NCBI GenBank assembly: GCA_022760475.1
Contig: JALEFZ010000089.1
Span: forward strand, 1-64,000
Direction: 5' to 3'
Source: Bacteroidia bacterium
GTDB taxonomy: Bacteria; Bacteroidota; Bacteroidia; J057
DNA length: 64,000 nucleotides
Below, one piece after another: positions 8,609 to 17,185 of this stretch; the first letter of the stretch is position 1; the number at the start of each line of letters is the position of its first letter. The notes beneath the pieces are model-generated. The model had not been told where the DNA came from and did no database searches. It was given only the letters and a program-made list of their open reading frames with translations. The position numbers and the translations under genes are program-made.

Positions 8609-9946
8609 TTAGGGTACTTTTGAAGGAGCCGTCTTAAGAATCAAATAACCCACAACTCCTGCCACAATCGACGCACACAAAATAGATACCTTCGATATTG
8701 GAATCAGGTCATCTCCATGAAAAGCCAATTCCGATATGAAGATCGACATGGTAAAGCCAATCCCAGCCAGGAAACTTCCTCCCAGCAAATGCCTCCAACT
8801 CAGTGATTCTGGAATGTTGATGATTTTGAGTTTTTGGAAGATGAATACAAATCCAAGGATACCAATTACTTTTCCTGCAACCAGCCCCAAAAAGATCCCT
8901 TGAGATAGGGGATTGGAGGCGAGTTCACCCAGCTCGATGGTGCTGAGCTGGATACCTGTATTGGCGAAGGCAAAAACCGGCATGATGAAATACAGGGTAA
9001 ACTCGTGGATGTTGTGTTCCATGCTTTGCAGGGGCGAGCTTACCTTCCTGGAATATTCCTTTATGTCTTCCACGGCATCATACTGGTTTGAGTTGAGGGT
9101 GTAGATGCTTTCCCCCTCGGAGTTGTTTTTGAAATTATTCAATGCTGCACCCACATTGGAAATGAATTCATCCCTGTGTGCGGCTCTTCTCAAGGGGATG
9201 GCCAAGGCCACCATGACTCCTGCGACAGTTGCATGTACCCCTGAGAGCAGAAGTGGGTACCAGACAGCCAAAATTCCAATTAGAATATAGAGCCAGGTAA
9301 TCCTGACCCTAAGCGTGTTCAGAAGCAGGAGAAATGCCCATGAACCGAAGGCAAGGAGCAAGTAGGTCAGCGAAATGTCATCGGTATAAAAGACTGCAAT
9401 GGTCAAGACCGCGCCGATGTCATCGACAATGGCAAGGGAGGTCAGAAAGACTTTGAGTTCAGGCGGAGCCTGGCTTCGTAGCAAGGCCAGGATTCCCAGG
9501 GCGAAGGCGATATCAGTTGCCATCGGGATGGCCCAACCGTTGATGTAAGTAGGGTTATTGATATTTATCAGGAAAAAAATCAAGGCAGGCACCAGCATCC
9601 CACCTATGGCTCCTACCATGGGAAATAAGGCTTTTTTGAAGGATGAAAGTTCCCCAATCATGACCTCTCGCTTTACTTCCAGGCCGATCATGAAGAAAAA
9701 GATGGCCATCAAGCCGTCATTGATCCAATAGTGTAAGGGCTTTTTGAGCGACCAGAGGTGAAAGTCTATGCTGATGTAAGTATCTTCAAATAATTCAAAA
9801 TATCCTTTTGCCCATTGGGAATTGGCGACAATCATGGCCAGGATACTGACAGCGATCAGAACTATTCCTGAATTGATTTCTTTCTTAATAAACCTAAAGA
9901 TAGGTTTGATCGCTTCTATCAAAGATGAATTTTGAAGTTCTGACAT
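8609..9946 (-). CDS. nhaA: Na+/H+ antiporter NhaA
   Basis: A 445-residue inner membrane protein with about 12 transmembrane helices. Family motifs are clear: FFFMIGLEVKREVMIGELSS, ATDIAFALGILALL, and the paired aspartates in LAIVDDIGAVLTIAVFYT that bind Na+/H+. A longer hydrophilic loop (about residues 255-310) is typical of Bacteroidota NhaA. It exports sodium in exchange for protons, supporting pH and salt homeostasis. Monocistronic, with no obvious terminator downstream other than the REP-like repeat. Confidence 0.95.
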   Translation of the reverse strand: MSELQNSSLIEAIKPIFRFIKKEINSGIVLIAVSILAMIVANSQWAKGYFELFEDTYISIDFHLWSLKKPLHYWINDGLMAIFFFMIGLEVKREVMIGELSSFKKALFPMVGAIGGMLVPALIFFLININNPTYINGWAIPMATDIAFALGILALLRSQAPPELKVFLTSLAIVDDIGAVLTIAVFYTDDISLTYLLLAFGSWAFLLLLNTLRVRITWLYILIGILAVWYPLLLSGVHATVAGVMVALAIPLRRAAHRDEFISNVGAALNNFKNNSEGESIYTLNSNQYDAVEDIKEYSRKVSSPLQSMEHNIHEFTLYFIMPVFAFANTGIQLSTIELGELASNPLSQGIFLGLVAGKVIGILGFVFIFQKLKIINIPESLSWRHLLGGSFLAGIGFTMSIFISELAFHGDDLIPISKVSILCASIVAGVVGYLILKTAPSKVP

Positions 9947-10035
9947 TAATTAGGATTTAAGTGATAACTTCCCAGAAATCTGACTTGCTTGCTTAAACGT
10001 ATGGAAACAAAAATAGTCATAGAATAAAAAGTCCC

Positions 10036-11157
10036 ATGAAATTTAAAGCATTATTATTATTTCCTTTGATTATTTTTTTTGCTTGCAATCCAGATCCGGT
10101 AGAACCCACACCCCAGGAGCCTGATCCTGAAAAGCCTGATCCACAAGTTGAAAGCAGATATTATCCTCCTAAGAACTCAGATCAGTGGGAAAGTATTTCG
10201 CCTGATAGCCTTCAATGGGATGCTGAAAAACTTGAGGATCTGTATAAGTTTTTGGAAACCAACAATACCAGGGCATTTATCCTGCTAAAAGGAGGAAAAA
10301 TCGTTGTAGAGAAGTATTGGGGACTTAACATCACCCGAAATGCACAATTTACCCGAGAAAGCCAGTGGTACTGGGCTTCCGCTGGCAAGACCTTATCTGC
10401 CTTTTTAGTGGGGCTGGCGCAGGAACAATCATTTCTAAACATAGAAAACAAAAGTTCTGATTATCTGGGGACTGCTTGGACAAGCCTGCCGGCAGAAAAG
10501 GAAGCACTCATTACGGTCAGGCATCAGTTAACCATGACTACAGGCCTGGATTATAATGTGTCAAATATTGATTGCACCGATCCGGAATGTCTTGAATACA
10601 AGGCAGATGCTGGCAGTCAGTGGTTTTACCACAATGGGCCTTACACCTTGTTGGGAGAGGTAGTGAGCCGCGCCACAGGACTGAGTTACCAACAGTTTAC
10701 GGATGAGGAATTGAAAACTCAAATTGGAATGGAAGGGACGTGGATCAAGAACAACTACAACAATGTATTTTGGAGCAGCCCCAGAGACATGGCCAGGTTT
10801 GGGGTCTTGATCGCAAATAAAGGAAAGTGGGAAGATGACTTTGTGATGAATGATTCCAGCTATTTCTCGGCCATGACCAACACTTCTCAGGAATTAAATC
10901 CTTCCTATGGCTATTTGTGGTGGTTAAATGGAAAAGGACAAGTTGTGCTTCCGGGTTCAGCTTTGAAACTAAATACATCCATTTCTCCCAATGCACCTAT
11001 GGATATGTTTGCCGCGCTGGGTAAGAACGGTCAATTCCTGGACATCATTCCAAGTGAAGATTTGGTCTTAGTAAGGATGGGAGAGGCTCCGGATGGCTCA
11101 TTGGTTCCTGTAAAATTTCACGACGATATTTGGGAAAAATTAATGCAGATCTTATAA
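10036..11157 (+). CDS. Serine hydrolase lipoprotein (class C beta-lactamase fold)
   Basis: A 373-residue lipoprotein: the signal peptide ends in FFAC with C17 as lipidated cysteine, followed by a Pro/Glu/Asp-rich linker (about 19-40). The beta-lactamase-related fold follows, with catalytic S115-A-G-K118 and Y198-H-N200. The family includes D-aminopeptidases, esterases and penicillin-binding-like enzymes; the real substrate cannot be told from sequence. The presence of both catalytic motifs suggests an active enzyme on the periplasmic or outer surface. A strong terminator follows. Confidence 0.9.
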   Translation: MKFKALLLFPLIIFFACNPDPVEPTPQEPDPEKPDPQVESRYYPPKNSDQWESISPDSLQWDAEKLEDLYKFLETNNTRAFILLKGGKIVVEKYWGLNITRNAQFTRESQWYWASAGKTLSAFLVGLAQEQSFLNIENKSSDYLGTAWTSLPAEKEALITVRHQLTMTTGLDYNVSNIDCTDPECLEYKADAGSQWFYHNGPYTLLGEVVSRATGLSYQQFTDEELKTQIGMEGTWIKNNYNNVFWSSPRDMARFGVLIANKGKWEDDFVMNDSSYFSAMTNTSQELNPSYGYLWWLNGKGQVVLPGSALKLNTSISPNAPMDMFAALGKNGQFLDIIPSEDLVLVRMGEAPDGSLVPVKFHDDIWEKLMQIL

Positions 11158-11179
11158 AATAAACTCTCCTCTCCTCCTT

Positions 11180-11214
11180 TGGGCCATTTCTTTATGGAAA
11201 TGGCCCATTTTTTT
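11180..11214 (+). terminator. Terminator of the serine hydrolase gene
   Basis: A 10-bp stem TGGGCCATTT / AAATGGCCCA (11180-11189, 11198-11207) with an 8-nt loop is followed by seven T residues. Confidence 0.9.
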
Positions 11215-11274
11215 CATGAGAAAGACTGAACCTATGCCGCTTATGGAAAGAAGCCATCAATTTCTTAGATTATT

Positions 11275-11303
11275 TGTAACACTTGCCTTTTTCCTGCATC
11301 CAA
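11275..11303 (+). promoter_or_regulatory. Putative ECF-type promoter of the sigma factor gene
   Basis: TGTAACAC (11275-11282) is followed after 13 nt by GCATCCAA (11296-11303). The same bipartite motif with the same 13-nt gap occurs at 12305-12333 ahead of the SnoaL gene. An AAC-containing -35 box is usual for ECF sigma factors. The -10-like box lies 15 bp before ATG 11319. Together this suggests autoregulation by the encoded sigma factor. Confidence 0.55.
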
Positions 11304-11318
11304 GGCAAAAAAGTAGTT

Positions 11319-12191
11319 ATGAAAAACCCATTATCACCAAAATATTCTGAGGAGGACAACAGGAAACTGGTAAAGCGTGCCCTTGATGGAGATCGGGATT
11401 CTTTGGATGAATTGATCCACCTTCACCAGCCCTTCATCTACAATGTGGCTTGGAAAATGTCCCACGATCCAGACGATGCGATGGATCTGACGCAGGAAAC
11501 CCTACTTAAGGTCATCACCAAACTGGCTCAGTTTAATTTCAAGAGTTCCTTTCGGACATGGCTCTATAGAATTGTAGTAAATGAGTTTCTTCAGGCGCAG
11601 CGAGGGCAGCGCGCGATCAAATTTCAGACCTTTGAAGAGTATGGTGCAGCGCTGGATTCCATACCCAATCCCGACCTGACGAAGGAGGAGGAGATTTCCT
11701 TGAAGGAATTGTCTCGCGAGATGCAAATTCGCTGTTTGTCGGGCATGTTGATGTGCCTCAATCGAGAACAGCGCTTGATCTACATACTAGGGGAGACATT
11801 TGGAATTGATCACAACATTGGGGCAGAGATATTCAACATCAGCAAGCAAAATTTCCGTGTTAAACTTCACAGGACCAGGAAAGATTTGTACAACTTTATG
11901 GAAGGGAAATGTGGCCTGGTCAATAAATCTAATCCATGCAGGTGTCCGAAGAAAACCAAGTTCTTGAAAAGTCAGGGCTTGTTGGATGAGGCAAAAATGC
12001 AATTTAACATCGAGCATAAACAACAAATTTCCGACTATGCACACGAAAACTATGAGGAGGTAGCAGATAAGGTCAATGACAAATACTACACCTTATTCAG
12101 GCAGCATCCTACCCGTGAAGATTTTGATAAAAAGTCTGCTGTTCGGGCTATTATTGAAGATAGAAGTTTGGAAAAGATATTCAGTACGTGA
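11319..12191 (+). CDS. ECF-type RNA polymerase sigma factor with Cys-containing C-terminal extension
   Basis: A 290-residue protein from ATG 11319; an upstream TTG at 11283 would lie inside the putative promoter. Sigma region 2 spans about residues 35-97 (HQPFIYNVAWKM, DAMDLTQETLLKV, FRTWLYRIVVNEFL) and region 4 about 140-193 with an HTH. After region 4 there is a roughly 95-residue extension carrying C198, C207 and C209 (C-x8-C-x-C) and then a charged helical tail. ECF factors with cysteine-rich extensions, such as CorE of Myxococcus, sense metals without an anti-sigma factor; a similar built-in sensor is plausible here but unproven. No anti-sigma gene is adjacent. It is followed by its own terminator. 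Confidence 0.85.
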   Translation: MKNPLSPKYSEEDNRKLVKRALDGDRDSLDELIHLHQPFIYNVAWKMSHDPDDAMDLTQETLLKVITKLAQFNFKSSFRTWLYRIVVNEFLQAQRGQRAIKFQTFEEYGAALDSIPNPDLTKEEEISLKELSREMQIRCLSGMLMCLNREQRLIYILGETFGIDHNIGAEIFNISKQNFRVKLHRTRKDLYNFMEGKCGLVNKSNPCRCPKKTKFLKSQGLLDEAKMQFNIEHKQQISDYAHENYEEVADKVNDKYYTLFRQHPTREDFDKKSAVRAIIEDRSLEKIFST

Positions 12192-12261
12192 TTTTTTACT
12201 CCCTTAAAAACAGCCCTCAAGGCGATTGTGCTTAAAATTTAAAGTACTTAATAATACTTCA

Positions 12262-12296
12262 AGAGCCATCTCAAATGACGAGATGGCTCTTTTTTT
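12262..12296 (+). terminator. Terminator of the ECF sigma gene
   Basis: The 11-bp perfect stem AGAGCCATCTC / GAGATGGCTCT with a 7-nt loop is followed by a run of T. It separates the sigma gene from the SnoaL-SRPBCC unit. Confidence 0.9.
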
Positions 12297-12304
12297 GAAT
12301 TTTC

Positions 12305-12333
12305 TGTAACACCTTGTTCTTCTTTGTATCCAA
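12305..12333 (+). promoter_or_regulatory. Second copy of the putative ECF promoter, ahead of the SnoaL-SRPBCC unit
   Basis: TGTAACAC (12305-12312), 13 nt, then GTATCCAA (12326-12333), immediately after the sigma terminator. It differs from the copy upstream of the sigma gene by one base in the two boxes. The -10-like box is 48 bp before the SnoaL start. Confidence 0.55.
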
Positions 12334-12381
12334 TGGTCGAGAAGGAATTGATCAATCCTCGAATTTTTAAAGAACTAAAAA

Positions 12382-12741
12382 ATGACAAATCAGGAATTAG
12401 CAACTCGCCTTTACGACTACGTCCAGAGAGGAGAATATTTTGAAGCCTATGATGAGCTTTTCAGTGCAGAGGCCAAAGCCATCGAACCTCAATTGGCACA
12501 GATGGGACTTGGCGAAGTCGTGGGTCGCGAGGCCATCAAGGCCAAAGTTGGTCAGATGTCTGAGGGCATCGCCGAGCTCATCAGTAGAGAAATGTCTGCG
12601 CCTATCGTTTCGGCCAAACACATCGCCTTCACCAACATTGTGAAAGCCCGCATGAAAGATGGAAACGAGTTTAGCCTTAGTGAAATCTGTCTCTATGAAG
12701 TGGAAGAAGGGAAGATCATCAGCGAGCAATTTTTCTATTAA
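12382..12741 (+). CDS. SnoaL-like / NTF2-fold protein
   Basis: A 119-residue cytoplasmic protein with the NTF2-like pattern: an N-terminal helix pair (YDYVQRGEYFEAYDELFS), a central helix with the phrase GREAIKAKVGQM, and a C-terminal sheet ending in the EVEEGKIISEQFFY strand characteristic of SnoaL-like polyketide-cyclase-related proteins. The fold binds small hydrophobic ligands; no catalytic assignment is possible. It is the first gene of a two-gene unit with the SRPBCC gene 20 bp downstream and is preceded by a copy of the promoter motif seen at the sigma gene. SnoaL partners of ECF factors are known (ECF41), which makes the neighbourhood suggestive. Confidence 0.85.
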   Translation: MTNQELATRLYDYVQRGEYFEAYDELFSAEAKAIEPQLAQMGLGEVVGREAIKAKVGQMSEGIAELISREMSAPIVSAKHIAFTNIVKARMKDGNEFSLSEICLYEVEEGKIISEQFFY

Positions 12742-12761
12742 CCATTAACCTCAAAAAGAAA

Positions 12762-13373
12762 ATGAAAGCTAAAATTTTAATCATAAGTGTATTGGGATTG
12801 TTGATATTTGGTGGGAGCTTTTTTGCCCAAACTGAAAGTAAGAAAACACAGTATGTTGCAGTCAAAGTAGACATCAATGCCCCGGCCGAGCTTGTATGGC
12901 AAGCGATGGTACTTGATTATGGCGCCATTTCTAATTTTTCGCCTTATATCTATTCTTCAAATTATGAAAATGGATCATTGAAAGGAGTGGTAGGCGCCGA
13001 ACGCAAATGCAATTTTGATGAGAAGGGAAAGCAGTGGGTGCATGAAAAGATTTTTGACATAGATCCTGAAGAGAGGGTCATGAAAAATGTACCCATTGAT
13101 GGGGAGAAACTACCCCTGGACTTTGAGAATAGCTATGCCCTTTACAAAGTCAAAGACAATGGAGATGGCACTTCTACAGCTTCTTATGAGTTTTTCTTCC
13201 GAACCAAGCCTGCCTTCATGGGTGGAATTGCGAAAGGAGGCTTTAAAAAGCAATTGGGCGGAACTTTGATTGGACTCAAGCATTATATTGAGACAGGAGA
13301 GAGGGTAACCCCAATGAACAAGAAGTATAACGAGATCAAGGGGCAGTATGAGAAACCTGTGCTTATGAAATAA
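12762..13373 (+). CDS. Exported SRPBCC (START/Bet v 1-fold) family protein
   Basis: A 203-residue protein with an N-terminal signal peptide (hydrophobic stretch to GGSFFAQ) and a SRPBCC lipid/ligand-binding domain: VDINAPAELVWQAMVLDYGAI, then GAERKC..., and the C-terminal GLKHYIETGE helix. Such proteins bind hydrophobic ligands in a deep pocket. It is 20 bp after the SnoaL-like gene and probably co-transcribed, so both would belong to the putative ECF regulon. A weak hairpin follows. Confidence 0.85.
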   Translation: MKAKILIISVLGLLIFGGSFFAQTESKKTQYVAVKVDINAPAELVWQAMVLDYGAISNFSPYIYSSNYENGSLKGVVGAERKCNFDEKGKQWVHEKIFDIDPEERVMKNVPIDGEKLPLDFENSYALYKVKDNGDGTSTASYEFFFRTKPAFMGGIAKGGFKKQLGGTLIGLKHYIETGERVTPMNKKYNEIKGQYEKPVLMK

Positions 13374-13399
13374 GACTTGACAGCTTTAATTGTGTATAA

Positions 13400-13434
13400 A
13401 GCCCGGTTGCCGAATGGCATTCGGGCTGATTTTA
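13400..13434 (+). terminator. Probable terminator after the SRPBCC gene
   Basis: AGCCCG / CGGGCT (13400-13405, 13422-13427) with an inner TGCC/GGCA stem, then GATTTTA. The T-run is short, so confidence is moderate. Confidence 0.55.
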
Positions 13435-13444
13435 AACTAGCCCC

Positions 13445-13470
13445 GTCAGGGTTATAACCCTGACAGGGTT
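13445..13470. repeat. Palindromic intergenic repeat, copy 1
   Basis: GTCAGGGTTATAACCCTGAC (13445-13464) is a perfect 20-bp palindrome, followed by AGGGTT. The 15-mer AACCCTGACAGGGTT (13456-13470) recurs reverse-complemented at 32593-32607 in another spacer. Confidence 0.75.
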
Positions 13471-13541
13471 GAGCATGATCTGCCAGATCAAAAACATTTC
13501 ACCCCAGTTCCTGGGAAAGAATGAAAACAGCAAGGTTTACC

Positions 13542-14582
13542 CTAGTAAGAAAGAAATACAATGTTACCAGGATGGGTATTCAACTTGAACTTGTCTTTGC
13601 TGATGCTTACGACTTGATCCAGCCTGACAAAATCTGACTCCTTCACCATGAAAACATATGGATTGGTATCGCTGAAAAACGTTTCCAAGTGAAGTGCTTC
13701 CTCATCAGCCACATAGCTTTTCTTCTTGCTGGCCGCTTCCCAGTATCCTTCCATATTCCTTTTATACTGATTCTTGACAATCCTTCTAAAAAGGTAAGGC
13801 CAAAGCAACAACTCATCTGTCAATTGAGATAATCTTTTCACACTCATCCCCTCCTGTGTTTTATCCAATTTCCAAATTCCCATTTTCTGCCTTTGAGCAT
13901 TCAATACCCCGTAGATCAAGGCCTGTCTCAAAGGCGATGCCAAGGTCATAAAAAAGTAGGGATAAACCAGCCCAGATGCCAAGAGGTTATAATTCAGCGA
14001 ATCTTTGATAATTTCCAAAAGGTCAGAGGTATCCAGTTTACTTCCATCCCGTAATCTGGTATTTCCAGGAAATATCCAGGAAATAGGCCTGCCGTTTTTT
14101 TCAATGTCATTGGTAACAATAAATCCGTCAAGACCACCCTCATTTTTCTTGTTGAACGCTGTCTCTTCACCTTTTTCTGAAACCGAAATTTCACGAATCC
14201 ATTTCCTGCCAAAATTACTTGCCCAGGTCACTGAGGTGGTGCCCAGAAATTTTAATAGTTTTTCAGTGGCAATTTGTCCAAACTCCACAGGTTGACGTAA
14301 TTTTAACATTTTGGGCTTTTCTGCCTTGGCATAAGAAACGCTGCGGTATTCTTTGGGAGGGGCAATTGGAGGGCTGCTGTAATGAGTTTCCAAGGCATCA
14401 ATTCCCTGAAGCCTAAGTTGAACAGCTCCTTCCCCTTCTTCCAGTTTTTCCTTGAATCTGTCCACCATTTGGCTCTCAATTCGATCCCACATCTTGGGAC
14501 TGTCTGCTTCAAACATGATTGAGTCTCCATCGGGAGAATAACCGACTACATGGAATTGGCCTTTGATTAGATAGTAATCCAT
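13542..14582 (-). CDS. Staphylococcal-nuclease-like (SNase fold) protein
   Basis: A 346-residue protein from ATG 14582; the longer frame to 14663 would use a TTG and add 27 residues. The N-terminal part resembles thermonuclease: PDGDSI (D18, D20), then RLQGIDALETH, in which R57, D62 and E65 match the catalytic Arg, Ca-binding Asp and Glu of SNase in spacing. The last 230 residues (FIVTNDIEKNGR..., ASGLVYPYFF, LLLWPYLFRRI) are an additional domain I do not recognise. There is no signal peptide. It lies 85 bp downstream of a DUF58 gene on the same strand. A DNA/RNA hydrolase role is inference from the motif. Confidence 0.65.
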   Translation of the reverse strand: MDYYLIKGQFHVVGYSPDGDSIMFEADSPKMWDRIESQMVDRFKEKLEEGEGAVQLRLQGIDALETHYSSPPIAPPKEYRSVSYAKAEKPKMLKLRQPVEFGQIATEKLLKFLGTTSVTWASNFGRKWIREISVSEKGEETAFNKKNEGGLDGFIVTNDIEKNGRPISWIFPGNTRLRDGSKLDTSDLLEIIKDSLNYNLLASGLVYPYFFMTLASPLRQALIYGVLNAQRQKMGIWKLDKTQEGMSVKRLSQLTDELLLWPYLFRRIVKNQYKRNMEGYWEAASKKKSYVADEEALHLETFFSDTNPYVFMVKESDFVRLDQVVSISKDKFKLNTHPGNIVFLSY

Positions 14583-14667
14583 TTGAATAGGGGCATTATG
14601 GGTTCTCGGATTATTTAAATTACTCAAATAAATCCAAATACCATGCCCAAGAATTAGGCTCAAATAC

Positions 14668-15579
14668 TTATCTCCTTGAGCCCCTACGGGTAAACAAATT
14701 CAGCAGCGCCTGAATGTAGGATTGACGGGTGTCAATGCTCACAAAATCTGCTCCAGCTCGCAAAAAATTACCCCTCGCTTTCTCAAGGTTTTCCTTGTAC
14801 CACTTGCCGTAGGCCTCCCTGGTTGCTTTTTGTGCAGTATCAATCCAGATTTGTTGCCCAGATTCCGCATCATAGACCCGAGCAAGACCAATGTTAGGAA
14901 GGTTGACCTCCCGCTCGTCAAAAATATGCAGGCCTACCACATCATGTCTTTTTCTGGCTATACTAAGGGCATCTTTATAATCGGGACCTACATGCATAAA
15001 GTCCGAAAGAATAAATACAATGCTTCTTTTCTTGAGGATATTGGTGAGATTTCTGAGGGTTTCAGCCAGGTCTGTACCCTGCCTCTTGGGCTCAAAGTCT
15101 ACCAATTCCCGAATGATCCTAAGTATGTGATTACGACCTTTCTTCGGAGGTATAAATGTTTCAATCTGGTCGGTAAACATCAGCATACCCACCTTGTCAT
15201 TGTTGTTGGTGGCAGAAAATGACAACACAGCTGCGATTTCAGTTAGGACATCACGCTTGATTCGTTCTTCCCCCTCTTTATTTACCTGGGTTCCAAAGAA
15301 GGTAGAACCACTCACATCTACCAACAACATAACAGTGATCTCCCTCTCCTCCTCGAATACTTTTACGTATGGATCTTCAAGGCGGGCAGTAACATTCCAA
15401 TCGATGTTTCTGACATCATCTCCGTACTGATAAGACCGGACCTCACTGAAGGACATTCCCCTACCTTTAAAAGCAGAATGGTAACCCCCAGAAAAAACCT
15501 GGTTGGATAGGTCTCTGGTCTTGATCTCAATCTTTCGAACCTTCTTTAGAATCTCCGCTGTACGATCTGTTCCTGCCAT
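14668..15579 (-). CDS. DUF58 / von Willebrand factor A domain protein
   Basis: This 303-residue protein matches the DUF58 family: the N-terminal FSGGYHSAFKGRGMSFSEVRSYQYGDDVRNIDWNVTAR block (about residues 30-66) and a vWA domain with the MIDAS motif DVSGS (about 98-102). DUF58 proteins normally work with MoxR AAA ATPases, as chaperone pairs in the Bacteroidota bat (aerotolerance) clusters. Neither MoxR nor the other bat genes are visible here; the upstream DNA-side neighbour is the divergent TPR gene and the downstream one is the SNase-like gene. Confidence 0.88.
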   Translation of the reverse strand: MAGTDRTAEILKKVRKIEIKTRDLSNQVFSGGYHSAFKGRGMSFSEVRSYQYGDDVRNIDWNVTARLEDPYVKVFEEEREITVMLLVDVSGSTFFGTQVNKEGEERIKRDVLTEIAAVLSFSATNNNDKVGMLMFTDQIETFIPPKKGRNHILRIIRELVDFEPKRQGTDLAETLRNLTNILKKRSIVFILSDFMHVGPDYKDALSIARKRHDVVGLHIFDEREVNLPNIGLARVYDAESGQQIWIDTAQKATREAYGKWYKENLEKARGNFLRAGADFVSIDTRQSYIQALLNLFTRRGSRR

Positions 15580-15765
15580 TTAGATTTTGTTGCATTCAAA
15601 TATAGAAAAATCCAACACCCAAGAAGATGGATTAACGCAAGTTTAACATTTTCCCTTATCCTCAATCATTGGCTGCTGTCCATTATGTTGGATAAATGAG
15701 ATAAGTAGGTTTTTTAAAAAATACAATAATTCGTAAATTATATAATAATAATTTGTTGGTGATCT

Positions 15766-16755
15766 ATGTCTATACGGATTCATATAATTCTCTCTCTTCT
15801 TTTTTTACTTTCATCTGCTTATTCTTTTGGGCAAAATAGCCTTTCATTCATCAAATTGGCCCTGGATGAAAACAACATTTCCCTGGCTGAAAAATCAATT
15901 GATGCTTATTTTCATGAACACTCAGGAAAGGAAGGCAGGGATGCATGGATATTAAAGGGAGATATTTATGCACGGAAGGGGATTCTTGAGTTAGAGGACA
16001 GGTTGATGGAGGCCCAAACTTCCTTTAGGAAAGCCAAACATGCCTACAAAAAGGCAAAGGATTCAGAATCTTTTCAGGGAAGCAGTTCAATTAATGCAGT
16101 TGGAGAAGATTTTTATGAGACGAAACAGACCCATCTATACAACGGTATTCTATCAGAGGCCAATGGATTTTACCTTCAAAATGAATTGGATTGGACTATT
16201 CGCGCTTCTAAATGGGCCATGGCTTTAAATCCCGAAAAAAGAAAGGCCTATGAAATGAGCATCAATACATCTCTTGAAATCAAGGATTATGTCCGAGCTT
16301 TGAAATGTATAGAAGCCGCTTGCCTTCAATTTCCTGATGATGCAGATTTCAGGGAGAGTAAGAAGAATTGTTTGAGTAAAATGGTAAATGAGGATGCCGG
16401 AGAAGGCCAATGGGAAAAGGTAAAGGTGAATCTGCTTAAATTAATTGAGATTGAACCCCGGAATGGCGACTTCCGATTCAACCTTGCCATGGCTTACAAC
16501 CAACTTGGAAAACCTGATGAGGCCATAGAACAGCTGGTGGTAAGTACCCGACTCAATCCGGATGACTACCTTTCCTATTATTTCCTAGCAAAAATTCAAT
16601 ACAACAAAGCCATGGCCTTACAGGCGGGCAAGGAGCAAAAGAAATTGTTAGAAAATGCCAGTTTATACCTTCAGATTGGCCATCATATCCATCCCAGACA
16701 AGCTGCAATCAATGACCTCCTTGCAGAGATTAAGAGCCTGTTGAGTAAGGGGTGA
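15766..16755 (+). CDS. Exported tetratricopeptide-repeat protein
   Basis: A 329-residue protein with a signal peptide (hydrophobic stretch ending AYSFGQ). Helical repeats run through the whole mature part; TPR-like units are clearest at about 155-190 (LDWTIRASKWAMALNPEKRKAY) and 240-275 (FNLAMAYNQLGKPDEAIEQL). It probably acts as a periplasmic or lipoprotein-independent scaffold; no partner is evident. It is divergent from the DUF58 gene. Confidence 0.75.
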   Translation: MSIRIHIILSLLFLLSSAYSFGQNSLSFIKLALDENNISLAEKSIDAYFHEHSGKEGRDAWILKGDIYARKGILELEDRLMEAQTSFRKAKHAYKKAKDSESFQGSSSINAVGEDFYETKQTHLYNGILSEANGFYLQNELDWTIRASKWAMALNPEKRKAYEMSINTSLEIKDYVRALKCIEAACLQFPDDADFRESKKNCLSKMVNEDAGEGQWEKVKVNLLKLIEIEPRNGDFRFNLAMAYNQLGKPDEAIEQLVVSTRLNPDDYLSYYFLAKIQYNKAMALQAGKEQKKLLENASLYLQIGHHIHPRQAAINDLLAEIKSLLSKG

Positions 16756-17185
16756 AATCCTTCGTCATTCGGCATTCAGACTCATCCCTCAGGATGATAT
16801 TGGCGGTGGATTTAGGAGATCCTAATGTCTTGCATGAATATTTGGCGGCATGCCAGTGCTTACCCTATCATTCAGAGCGATAGCAAAGGATCTAGGTCCT
16901 GACTAAGGCATCAATTCCTGCCCTCATTCCCACTCCAACCAACTCACATTTGCCCATATTTTTAAACCATTGGTCGTTATTTTCACCGCTGATGATTGAA
17001 AAAGTGCAATTCCATTAACAAAGCCTGATTTGCTTCGTTTGTGTAGGTGGTTATGTTCGCGCAACATTTCTGTCCGCAAGGCATCCTTGAGTTGCTACGG
17101 CGTTCTTAATTGTCCAGGTCTACCACATTATCACTACCGCCTCAGACGTCAAAACCATTTAGCCTTTGATAACCAATACTTTACA
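16756..17185. repeat. Intergenic region with degenerate repeat element
   Basis: No gene is seen in these 430 bp. A hairpin TCATCC/GGATGA is at 16782-16797. The segment 16755-16778 (AAATCCTTCGTCATTCGG...) and the segment 16869-16894 are partly complementary, so the two ends form a loose inverted repeat of the type found dispersed in Bacteroidota spacers. A start at 17030 for the following gene would require translating non-homologous sequence. Confidence 0.4.
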
